DNA of 64,000 nucleotides from Flavonifractor sp. An82 (GTDB lineage: Bacteria > Bacillota > Clostridia > Oscillospirales > Oscillospiraceae), in the NCBI RefSeq assembly GCF_002159265.1, contig NZ_NFHG01000008.1, forward strand, positions 1 to 64,000. The letters are read 5' to 3'. A program made the translations under genes and the position numbers. Of this stretch, positions 9,318 through 16,666 are shown piece after piece (position 1 is the stretch's first letter; every line of letters begins with the position of its first letter). The notes beneath the pieces are model-generated. The model was not told where the DNA came from. It did no database searches and saw nothing but the letters and a program-made list of their open reading frames with translations.

Positions 9318-10341
9318 CCCAGTTCAGGTCCTGATAGGTGACCGGCGCTTCCTCCCGCTGCACTCCGTTGTCCAGATACACCCTGTCCAGGCGCAGGGAG
9401 CCGATCTCCACCGCCGTGATAGTCTCCTCTTCCGGAGCGTTGCATGCCCAGGCTCCCGTACCGTCAGACAGCATCTGTGCCGGGTAGCGCTCTCCCGATG
9501 CTCCTATGAATACCACATCGGTGGCATAGACAAAGGCCAGGGCACTGTCATCCTCCACCGCTCTGTCCGGGTACAGGTCCAGCAGCCGCCCGTCCCGGCT
9601 GGACAGAGCTATGACCGTCCCTTCCGCAAAGGTCCTGCTGGTCTCGGTCATATCCAGCGCCTGGACGGTGGCCAGCCTGACCGGCTTCTCCCACAGCAGT
9701 GTGCTGCCGTCGTAGGTGTAGATGCGCAGGGTATAGCCCCCCTCCGGCTGCTCCACCGCCCGGAAGCTGGTACCGACGATCCCCCGGGTCAAAAATCCCC
9801 GCTCCAGTTCATCACCGGTCAGATAGCTGGTGTAGCATCCTCTTGTGCTCAGACCGTCAACCGTCTCCCAGCCCTCCAGAACAGAGTCCAGGCCGGCCTC
9901 CAGCTCCTGCTCCCCGGCAAAGAGCTTCATCTGATAGCCGTAGTCGGTCTCCTCATCGTCCCGTCCCGGCAGTGCTTCGGCGGAATACTGCTCCAGGTGG
10001 ACCCGGATCACATCCCCCTGCCGTTCTGCCTCCAGGCGGTAGGTCCACTCATCCTGGGTCCACTCCACAGGCTTCTCCAGGAGCCACACCGCCGTCCCGC
10101 TCTTCACAGCGCCCACGCCGGGGAACCAGCGGGCGGTCAGCTCCACCGCCGCCGCCGTGAGACAGAGCCCCGCCGCCAGGCAGGCCGCCAGCCACAATGC
10201 CCGGCGCAGGGGCCTTTTTTGTTGCCTTGTCTGGACCGGCAGCCGGTCCAGTTCCTTCTGAATCCGGGTCTCAAAACCCTGGGGCAGCGGGCAGTCCTCC
10301 CGCCTGGCCCGTAGCTTCAGTTGTTCATCCCATCCGTTCAT
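9301..10341 (-). CDS. Putative membrane-bound anti-sigma factor
   Basis: A 346-residue protein with about 52 cytoplasmic residues, one membrane helix (about 53-74) and a large extracytoplasmic beta-rich domain ending in VIPVA. The start at 10341 overlaps the sigma-factor stop as ATGA, the coupling typical of ECF sigma/anti-sigma pairs. The overall shape matches DUF4179-type anti-sigma proteins, but no zinc-binding HxxxCxxC motif is present in the cytoplasmic part. Function is inferred mainly from position. Its 3' end overlaps tmcAL by 17 bases. Confidence 0.7.
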   Translation of the reverse strand: MNGWDEQLKLRARREDCPLPQGFETRIQKELDRLPVQTRQQKRPLRRALWLAACLAAGLCLTAAAVELTARWFPGVGAVKSGTAVWLLEKPVEWTQDEWTYRLEAERQGDVIRVHLEQYSAEALPGRDDEETDYGYQMKLFAGEQELEAGLDSVLEGWETVDGLSTRGCYTSYLTGDELERGFLTRGIVGTSFRAVEQPEGGYTLRIYTYDGSTLLWEKPVRLATVQALDMTETSRTFAEGTVIALSSRDGRLLDLYPDRAVEDDSALAFVYATDVVFIGASGERYPAQMLSDGTGAWACNAPEEETITAVEIGSLRLDRVYLDNGVQREEAPVTYQDLNWVIPVA

Positions 10342-10844
10342 GGATCTTCCTCCTCCCGCAGCATCTGTTTTAAACGGGCTCTGGCCCGGCCCAGCCGGGA
10401 TTTCACCGTGCCCTGGGCCACGCCCAGGATACGGGCGATCTCCTTCACCGGCAGGTCCTCGTAGTAGTAGAGGGTCACCACTGCCCGCTGGTCGCCGGGC
10501 AGACGGAGCACCGCCTCCCACAAATGGGACACCGGCCGGTCCTCCGCATCCCCGGCTATCCCCTCCACCTGATCGGTATAGAGGAGCCGGGCAGCCCTGC
10601 GCCGCTGCTCATAGGCGCAGTTCACTGTGATCTTCAGCAGCCAGGCCCGGCCCGCCGCCGGGTCCCGCAGCTGCTCCCGCTTCCGCCAGGCCCGGAGGAT
10701 GGCCTCGCCCACCGCGTCCTCGGCATCGGCGTCGCAGTCCAGCAGGGCACGGGCCGCACGGAACATACTCCGGCTGTGTTCGGTCACCAGGGCCCCGAAC
10801 TCCTCCCGGAGACTGTCCCCGCCTGCCAGTTCCATGGATGCCAT
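10338..10844 (-). CDS. ECF (sigma-70 group 4) RNA polymerase sigma factor
   Basis: A 168-residue sigma factor. Region 2 is at about 20-85 (RSMFRAARALLDCDADAEDAVGEAILRAWR, core-binding and -10 recognition) and region 4 at about 110-160 with the helix-turn-helix LPVKEIARILGVAQGTVKSRLGRAR. The start at 10844 follows AGGTGAGG. It overlaps the putative anti-sigma gene by four bases. The signal and regulon are unknown. Confidence 0.9.
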   Translation of the reverse strand: MASMELAGGDSLREEFGALVTEHSRSMFRAARALLDCDADAEDAVGEAILRAWRKREQLRDPAAGRAWLLKITVNCAYEQRRRAARLLYTDQVEGIAGDAEDRPVSHLWEAVLRLPGDQRAVVTLYYYEDLPVKEIARILGVAQGTVKSRLGRARARLKQMLREEEDP

Positions 10845-10916
10845 ATCCTCACCTCGCTTTTCCTTGTCCGGACGCCCTATAGATGCACCGGAAGGTCCAT
10901 TGGTTCCCTGAACAGT

Positions 10917-10951
10917 AAAAAAGATGCCCGGCACATGCCGGGCATCTTTTT
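10917..10951 (-). terminator. Terminator of the rph-rsfS operon
   Basis: GATGCCCGGCA / TGCCGGGCATC forms an 11-bp stem with flanking A and T runs. It sits 4 bases past the rsfS stop and also separates the housekeeping operon from the sigma-factor gene. Confidence 0.9.
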
Positions 10952-10954
10952 GCT

Positions 10955-11317
10955 TTAATTTTCGGTAAGCACACCGGACAGGTCCACGGGGGTGGCGTCG
11001 CTCCAGAGGCGCTCCAGATCGTAGAACTCTCTGGCCTCCTCGTTGAAGATGTGGACCACCACAGAGGAGAAGTCCAGCAGGATCCAGATGCCGCCCCGGT
11101 GGCCCTCCACATGGTGGGGGGGCTCGCCGGCATCCTTCAGTTCCTTCTCACAGACGTCGGCCAGGGCCTTGATCTGGGTGGTGGAGGTGGCGGAGCACAG
11201 CACGAAATAGTCGGCCAGAGTGGTCAGATGGCCGGTCTCCAGCACCTTGATATCCAGGCCCTTCTTGCTGTCCAGGGACTTGGCGGCCAGCAGGGCGATC
11301 TCTTTGGGTGTCAACAT
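10955..11317 (-). CDS. rsfS: Ribosome silencing factor RsfS (Iojap)
   Basis: A 120-residue protein of usual length. RsfS binds L14 (uL14) on the 50S subunit and blocks subunit joining when nutrients are short. Family motifs present are DIKVLETGHLTTLADYFVLCSATSTTQ and the near C-terminal WILLDFSSVVVHIFNEEAREFYDLERLW. AAAGGAG precedes the ATG. Last gene of the operon, 12 bases after the LCP gene, the same order as in many Firmicutes. Confidence 0.96.
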   Translation of the reverse strand: MLTPKEIALLAAKSLDSKKGLDIKVLETGHLTTLADYFVLCSATSTTQIKALADVCEKELKDAGEPPHHVEGHRGGIWILLDFSSVVVHIFNEEAREFYDLERLWSDATPVDLSGVLTEN

Positions 11318-11329
11318 ACAATCTCTCCT

Positions 11330-12817
11330 TTACTCCACAGGCTCCATCCCGGGGCCCACCTCGGGCACAGTGGGATCAGTCTGGGGCGTAGATACCGGCG
11401 TAGGCGCCGGGGTGGGGGTAGCCTCCGGAGTTGGCGTGGCTTCCGGAGTGGGGGTAGCGGCCGGGGTGGCAGAGGGCACAGGCGTGGCCGAGGGAGTGGC
11501 ACTGGCTACCGGCGTACTGCTGGGCTTGGGGGTGGAGGTGCTGGTGGTACCCGAGCCGCCGGAACTGCTGGAAGAGCCGCTGCCGGAAGAAGAACTGCTG
11601 GAGCCGCCCTGAGGCTTGGCGGCGTAGGTGTCCTCCACATGGCCGCTGGTAGAGGACAGGGAACCGTCCTCATTGACCATCATGATATCCAGCTCATTGA
11701 GCTTGATATCCTCCAGATAGGGATTGAAGTAGGTATTCACCATCTCCAGCGTCTGGTCGGGAATGGGAGTCACATAGGACTGCTTATTGCCCACGGTGCG
11801 GCTGTACACCCACGCACCCTCACAGGGCAGGGTCATAAAGTTCACGTTGTCCATGCTCAGCCCGCCCAGAATAGCCTCCTGGGCAAACCAGGCGATGTTG
11901 TTCACCGTCAGAGTATCCCGGGTGTCCACATTGTTGAAGAAAACCTGAGCCAGAGCGGGGATTTTGTCCACAGTCAGGTTGTTCAGGCAGGTCTCGATGA
12001 CTGCCTTCAGGAAGTCCTGCTGGGTCTGGATGCGGCCCAGATCACCGCTGGGATAGCCGCCGTAGACGATGAGCTTACCGTTTTCGATCTTATTGTTCTT
12101 GCGCCAGCGCAGCAGCTGCATGGCCTCGTCGCCGTCGATCTCCTGGTAGCCGGCCTCCAGATGGATGTAGAGGTCCTGGGTGCCGTCGTCGTAGTTCATG
12201 TCGTAGGGCACGTCAAACCACACCGGCCCGATGGCATCCACCAGCTCACCTACGGCCTCCCACTCCACCACCACGGTGAAGTCGGGCTGGAAACCGATCA
12301 GATAGGAGATCTCCTCCTTCAGATAGTCAATACCATCCCGATCGTACCGGGAGGCCCAGTTGTAGATGGAATTGACCTTCTTCACATCCCAGGGCACGTT
12401 GACCATAGTATCCCGGGGGATATTCAGCACGTTGAGCTTCTGATTGGGAATGTCGTAGGACATGACCATGATGGTGTCGGTATTGCCGCCGCCGCCGGTG
12501 TCCCGGCCCACCACCAGGAAGGTGTAAAACTCCTCCTTGCGGTCGCCGGACAGCTTGGGTCCTGTCATCTCCATGCCGGGGGAGGCCTCGGTATCCGGAG
12601 GCGTCACGTTGGGGATCTCCGGCTTGACCACCAGCAGCTTATAAGCTACAAACAAAATCACAATGAGGGCAGCGATCACCGTCAGCACGATGAACGCAAT
12701 CCGCAGCGCCTTCTCCTTGGGCGTGCGGTTGGGCTTGGGCTTCTTCTGCTTGGGCGGCTTTTGCTGTTTTACCAGTCGGGCGCCGCCCTGGCTGTTCTTT
12801 TTCTCTTCCGGGTTCAT
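11330..12817 (-). CDS. LytR-CpsA-Psr (LCP) family wall glycopolymer transferase
   Basis: A 495-residue membrane protein. A basic Lys/Pro-rich cytoplasmic N-terminus (about 1-33) is followed by a membrane helix at 34-58. The LCP domain (about 95-330) shows FLVVGRDTGGGGNTDTIMV, NVLNIPRDTMVNVP and the RWRKNN and GRIQTQQDFL arginine motifs that hold the polyprenyl pyrophosphate. LCP enzymes attach teichoic acids or polysaccharides to peptidoglycan. The last 110 residues are a Ser-rich block and then repeats of TPEA/TPAP, probably a wall-spanning spacer. One base separates it from nadD/yqeK. Confidence 0.92.
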   Translation of the reverse strand: MNPEEKKNSQGGARLVKQQKPPKQKKPKPNRTPKEKALRIAFIVLTVIAALIVILFVAYKLLVVKPEIPNVTPPDTEASPGMEMTGPKLSGDRKEEFYTFLVVGRDTGGGGNTDTIMVMSYDIPNQKLNVLNIPRDTMVNVPWDVKKVNSIYNWASRYDRDGIDYLKEEISYLIGFQPDFTVVVEWEAVGELVDAIGPVWFDVPYDMNYDDGTQDLYIHLEAGYQEIDGDEAMQLLRWRKNNKIENGKLIVYGGYPSGDLGRIQTQQDFLKAVIETCLNNLTVDKIPALAQVFFNNVDTRDTLTVNNIAWFAQEAILGGLSMDNVNFMTLPCEGAWVYSRTVGNKQSYVTPIPDQTLEMVNTYFNPYLEDIKLNELDIMMVNEDGSLSSTSGHVEDTYAAKPQGGSSSSSSGSGSSSSSGGSGTTSTSTPKPSSTPVASATPSATPVPSATPAATPTPEATPTPEATPTPAPTPVSTPQTDPTVPEVGPGMEPVE

Positions 12818-12818
12818 C

Positions 12819-14027
12819 TTATGATTCCTTTCTGCTGGATTTGCTCCTCAGCCAATCCCTGGCCTGCAGCGTGTTGCTGTGGACCGGCAGGCCCCGGTCC
12901 GCCATCTCCTGGATACTCATTTCGCACCCCGCCAGCACCGCCTGGTCCAGATCCTCGTAGGCCAGTTTCCGCAGCCTTTCCACCCCGGGAAAATCCCGGT
13001 TGGGCTCCATGTAGTCGGCGATATAGAGGATCTTTTCCAGCAGGGTCATGTCCGCCTTGCCGGTGGTGTGCCAGAAAATGGCGCTATAGATATCATCGCT
13101 CACTCCATACACATCCCGGGCCACACACGCCCCGGTCTTGGAATGGAGCAGTTTGACTGCACGCTGTTCCAAATCATCCAGTACGATACCATATTTGCGG
13201 CATAATTGCAACTGCTCGTCCATCTCCAGGTACTTGGTGATGTCGTGAAGGATGCCTGCCCGGCGGGCCTTCTCCTCGTCGGCCCCCCAGCGGCGGGCCA
13301 GGCGCACCGCCTCCTCCTCGGTACCCCGAATGTGGGCGATCCGTTTGGCCCGGATCATGGAGCAGGCGCAGGCACGCAGCTCCCGGTCGGGCAGCTGCTT
13401 GAGATCATAGCGGACGCCGTACAGGCCGTGGCGGATGATGTAACCGTACACAGCCGGCGGCAGGTACTCCTGCCCCTCTCCCCGCGCCAGCAGCTCCCGC
13501 AGCTGGGTGGAGGACACGTCCACGATCTCGGGCAGCCGGAGCACACGGGTCCTGGCCCCAAAGGTCTCCCGCAGGTATTCCGCCTGACGGTCCAGGGCCT
13601 CCAGGCTGTCGCTCTGGGTGCGGGCAAAGGTGCACACCCCTGCCAGCCGGGTGATCCGCTCCGGGTCCCACCAGTTGTGCAGGGTGAGGAACATATCCGT
13701 GCCCATCATCAGCCACAGCTCCGCCTCGGGATATTTTTCGTGGATCTGCTCCAGGGTGTCGGCAGTATAGCTCTTGCCCGGCCGGGACAATTCCAGATCG
13801 TTGACCCCGATCCGGTCCGGCAGCAGCAGGCTGTCGGCGGCCAGTTCCACCATTTCCAGCCGTTCCTCCGGGCCGGGACTGCCGGCAGGCAGGGTTTTAT
13901 GGGGCGGCAGCGCCGCCGGGACAAACTGCAAGTGGTCCAGTTCCAGAACGTCCATCGCCGCCCTGGCCGAGGTCAGGTGCCCCAGATGGGGCGGATTGAA
14001 GGTCCCGCCATAGATGCCCAGCTTCAT
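12819..14027 (-). CDS. nadD: Fused nicotinate-nucleotide adenylyltransferase (NadD) and YqeK HD phosphohydrolase
   Basis: A 402-residue two-domain protein. Residues 1-200 are NadD, which makes nicotinate adenine dinucleotide: GIYGGTFNPPHLGHL at the start and VDVSSTQLRELL as the second nucleotide motif. Residues about 215-390 are YqeK, an HD-domain enzyme that hydrolyses Ap4A symmetrically: AHIRGT, then HD in AGILHDITKYL, HSKTGA and FWHTTGKADM. In most Firmicutes these are two adjacent genes; here they are one frame. The second ATG (14027) is preferred to the one at 14033 because it gives a workable spacing from GAGGGGG. Confidence 0.93.
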   Translation of the reverse strand: MKLGIYGGTFNPPHLGHLTSARAAMDVLELDHLQFVPAALPPHKTLPAGSPGPEERLEMVELAADSLLLPDRIGVNDLELSRPGKSYTADTLEQIHEKYPEAELWLMMGTDMFLTLHNWWDPERITRLAGVCTFARTQSDSLEALDRQAEYLRETFGARTRVLRLPEIVDVSSTQLRELLARGEGQEYLPPAVYGYIIRHGLYGVRYDLKQLPDRELRACACSMIRAKRIAHIRGTEEEAVRLARRWGADEEKARRAGILHDITKYLEMDEQLQLCRKYGIVLDDLEQRAVKLLHSKTGACVARDVYGVSDDIYSAIFWHTTGKADMTLLEKILYIADYMEPNRDFPGVERLRKLAYEDLDQAVLAGCEMSIQEMADRGLPVHSNTLQARDWLRSKSSRKES

Positions 14028-14048
14028 GACCATGCCCCCTCTTTTTTG

Positions 14049-14372
14049 TTACAGTTTGCGCTTCTTGTCCGCCACCAGAACGATCTTGTCCTTCTTATCC
14101 TTCTTGTGGGTTGGACGATACAGGACGAATTTTGTTCCGATCACCTGCACCACGTCGCTGCGGGTCTTCTGGGCCAGCTCCTCCGCCGCCTCCCGGCTGG
14201 TGAGCATGCAGTTCTCCAGAACCTTGCCCTTGATAAGCTCCCGGGCCTCCAGGGCATCGTCGGCCTGCTTCACCAAGTTGTCGCCGATGCCGTCCTTGCC
14301 CACGTGGAGGATGGTGTCGATGCTGTTGGCCAGGCCCCGCAGCTGGGCCCGCTGTTTACTGGTCAGTTCCAT
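14049..14372 (-). CDS. yhbY: YhbY/CRM-domain RNA-binding protein
   Basis: A 107-residue single CRM-domain protein, a pre-50S-associated RNA-binding fold. The pattern LTSKQRAQLRGLANSID, then VGKDGI near residue 25, and DVVQVIGTKFVLYRP fit the family. It starts 17 bases inside the rdgB gene with GGAGA upstream, so translation is probably coupled. A lysine-rich tail (KKDKKDK) follows. Confidence 0.93.
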   Translation of the reverse strand: MELTSKQRAQLRGLANSIDTILHVGKDGIGDNLVKQADDALEARELIKGKVLENCMLTSREAAEELAQKTRSDVVQVIGTKFVLYRPTHKKDKKDKIVLVADKKRKL

Positions 14373-14955
14373 TCAGATAGTTCTCCAATTCTGTTTTAAA
14401 TTTGTTCAGCGCATTTCCCCGGTGGGAAATGGCATTCTTCTCTTCCGCGGTAAGCTCCGCAAAGGTCTTTTTCAGCCCGGGGATAAAGAACACCGGGTCA
14501 TAGCCAAAGCCGCCCTCTCCCTTGGGGGCGTAAGCGATGGTGCCGGGGCACTCCCCCCGGGCCTCCACCTTGTCCCCGTTGGGGAAGCAGCAGCAGATGC
14601 AGGAAACAAACTTGCCCCGCCGGTCCAGCTGGCCCCGCAGGTTCTCCAGCAGCAGCCTGTACCGGCCCACGTCGTCCAGCTCAGGGCCGCCGTAGCGGGC
14701 GGAGTACACCCCGGGGGCGCCGTTGAGGGCGTCCACGCACAGGCCGGAGTCGTCGGCAATGGCGGGCAGGCCGGAGGCCTCACACACCGCGTGAGCTTTC
14801 AGATAGGCGTTCTCCTCAAAGGTTGTGCCCGTCTCCTCCACGTCCACATCCACGCCCACCTCGGACTCCAGCACCACATCCACACCCAGCTGGGAGAGAA
14901 TGTCCTTCATCTCCACCAGCTTGTGGGCATTCTTGCTGGCCAATACCATTTTCAT
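14356..14955 (-). CDS. rdgB: RdgB/HAM1 family XTP/dITP pyrophosphatase
   Basis: A 199-residue enzyme that removes ITP, dITP and XTP from the nucleotide pool. Motifs: MVLASKNAHKLVEM at the start, ETGTTFEENAYLKA, LPAIADDSGLCVDALNGAPGVYSARY, GEGGFGYDPVFF and ISHRGNAL. GGGAGG lies 8 bases before the ATG. It follows rph by 4 bases, the conserved rph-rdgB pairing. Confidence 0.96.
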   Translation of the reverse strand: MKMVLASKNAHKLVEMKDILSQLGVDVVLESEVGVDVDVEETGTTFEENAYLKAHAVCEASGLPAIADDSGLCVDALNGAPGVYSARYGGPELDDVGRYRLLLENLRGQLDRRGKFVSCICCCFPNGDKVEARGECPGTIAYAPKGEGGFGYDPVFFIPGLKKTFAELTAEEKNAISHRGNALNKFKTELENYLNGTDQ

Positions 14956-14959
14956 AGCT

Positions 14960-15676
14960 TTAACCTCCCAGAACGGCCTTCTGGATGGCCTGCACTTCCC
15001 GGATGCCCTTGGCGCACAGCTCCACCAGGGCCTGCTGCTCGGCGATGGTGAAGGTCCGGCCCTCGCCGGTGCCCTGGATCTCCACCAGTTCCCCCTCCCC
15101 GGTCATGACGCAGTTCAGGTCCACCTGGGCGGAGGAGTCCTCCTCATAGCACAGGTCCAGCAAAAGCTGGTCGTCCACAATACCGGCGGAAATGGCGGCC
15201 ACACAGGTCTTGAGGGGCATGCTCTCCAGCACGCCCTCCTCCACCAGCTTGTGGAGGGCCAGGCTCAGGGCCACAAAGCCGCCGGTGACACTGGCGGTAC
15301 GGGTGCCGCCGTCCCCCTGGAGCACGTCGCAGTCCACGGTGATGGTGCGCTCACCCAACTTTTTCATGTCCACACAGGCCCGGAGGGACCGGCCCACCAG
15401 CCGCTGGATCTCCGCGGAGCGGGGAGACAGCTTCAGCTTGGCGATATCCCGCTTGGACCGCTCCCGGTTGGCCCGGGGCAGCATGGAGTACTCGGCGGTG
15501 ACCCAGCCCTCTCCCTCGGGGACGTGGGGCGGGGTGCGGTCCTCCACACTGGCGCAGCACAGCACCTGGGTGTTGCCGCAGCGGATCAGGCAGGAGCCCT
15601 CGGCAAATTTGTTAAAGTTGGGAATGATCTCGATGGGCCGAAGCTGGTCGTTGGCCCGTCCGTCGATTCTGGCCAT
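14960..15676 (-). CDS. rph: Ribonuclease PH
   Basis: A 238-residue phosphorolytic 3'-5' exoribonuclease that trims tRNA 3' ends. The start at 15676 (MARIDGRANDQLRPI) has GGAGG 8 bases upstream and avoids a 5-codon unsupported extension. Conserved elements are GEGWVTAEYSMLPRA, LGERTITVDCDVLQGDGGTRTASVTGG and the Asp-rich VDLNCVMTGEGELVEIQGTGEG. It is the first gene of the six-gene operon down to rsfS. Confidence 0.96.
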   Translation of the reverse strand: MARIDGRANDQLRPIEIIPNFNKFAEGSCLIRCGNTQVLCCASVEDRTPPHVPEGEGWVTAEYSMLPRANRERSKRDIAKLKLSPRSAEIQRLVGRSLRACVDMKKLGERTITVDCDVLQGDGGTRTASVTGGFVALSLALHKLVEEGVLESMPLKTCVAAISAGIVDDQLLLDLCYEEDSSAQVDLNCVMTGEGELVEIQGTGEGRTFTIAEQQALVELCAKGIREVQAIQKAVLGG

Positions 15677-15695
15677 TGTCATAACCTCCAAACGC

Positions 15696-15717
15696 GGGCC
15701 GATGTGGGCATCGGCCC
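15696..15717. repeat. Short hairpin repeat between ftsY and rph
   Basis: GGGCCGATG and CATCGGCCC form a perfect 9-bp stem with loop TGGG, followed by CTACAAAA. This looks like the intergenic GTAGGGGC-type palindromic repeats of gut Clostridia. Only one copy was seen in the window. Confidence 0.55.
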
Positions 15718-15725
15718 CTACAAAA

Positions 15726-16625
15726 TCAAATCAGCGCTTCCACAAAGGCTTCCGCCTCAAAGGGCATCAGATCGTCGATGCCCTCGCCCACGCCGATATA
15801 CTTCACCGGCACCTGGAGCTCCTGGGCAATGGCAATAACGATGCCGCCCTTGGCGGAGCCATCCAGCTTGGTGAGGACGATACCGGTGATGCCGGCGGCC
15901 TCCTTGAACTGCTTGGCCTGGATCAGGCCGTTCTGGCCGGTGGTGGCGTCCAGCACCAGCAGGGTCTCCCGGTCACAACCGGGCAGCTCCCGGTCCACCA
16001 CGCGGGAGATCTTGTTCAGCTCGTTCATCAGGTTCTGCTTGTTGTGCAGCCGCCCGGCGGTGTCGATGAGGATCACGTCGGTGCCTCTGGCCTTGGCGGC
16101 AGTAAGGGCGTCAAACACCACGGCTGCGGGGTCGGCCCCCTCGTGCTGGCGGACGATCTCCACCCCGGAGCGCTGGCTCCAGATCTCCAGCTGGTCGGCG
16201 GCGGCGGCACGGAAGGTGTCGGCGGCAGCCATGAGCACCTTGCTGCCCTCCCCCTTCATCTTGGCAGCCAGCTTGCCGATGGTGGTGGTCTTGCCCACGC
16301 CGTTCACGCCGATAAACAGGGCCACCGAAGGCGTGGTGGTAAGATGAAGCCCCGGCTCGCCCACCTGGAGCATCTCGGTGAGCACCTGCCGCAGGCAGGC
16401 GCGAGCAGAATCCATGTCCTTGATCTTCTCTTCCTTTACCCGGCGGCGCAGCTCCTCCACCGCCTTCAGGGTGGTGTCCACCCCCATGTCGCCCAGGATG
16501 AGGGTCTCCTCCAGCTCGTCGTAGAAGTCGTCGTTGAGCTCACCGGCAAACAACTGGTCGATGGAGTGGCCGATGTTCTCCTTGGTGCGGGTCAGACCCG
16601 CCTTGATCTTCGCAAAAAAGCCCAT
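15726..16625 (-). CDS. ftsY: Signal recognition particle receptor FtsY
   Basis: A 299-residue SRP GTPase without the long acidic A domain, so essentially the NG core. The N domain covers about 1-85; the G domain shows GVNGVGKTTTIGKLA (G1), DTFRAAAADQL, DTAGRLHNKQNLM (G3) and TKLDGSAKGG (G4), ending with KYIGVGEGIDDLMPF. It docks ribosome-SRP complexes at the membrane. It lies 41 bases after smc, the common rnc-smc-ftsY order. Confidence 0.97.
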   Translation of the reverse strand: MGFFAKIKAGLTRTKENIGHSIDQLFAGELNDDFYDELEETLILGDMGVDTTLKAVEELRRRVKEEKIKDMDSARACLRQVLTEMLQVGEPGLHLTTTPSVALFIGVNGVGKTTTIGKLAAKMKGEGSKVLMAAADTFRAAAADQLEIWSQRSGVEIVRQHEGADPAAVVFDALTAAKARGTDVILIDTAGRLHNKQNLMNELNKISRVVDRELPGCDRETLLVLDATTGQNGLIQAKQFKEAAGITGIVLTKLDGSAKGGIVIAIAQELQVPVKYIGVGEGIDDLMPFEAEAFVEALI

Positions 16626-16666
16626 GTTGATTTTGGTTCCTTTCGGTGATTGTTAAAACTGCTCTC

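Noticed and set aside
11400-11620. Repeats that might be a CRISPR or VNTR array
   Set aside because: They are Thr/Pro/Glu/Ala codon repeats inside the LCP protein tail, with no constant-length spacers.
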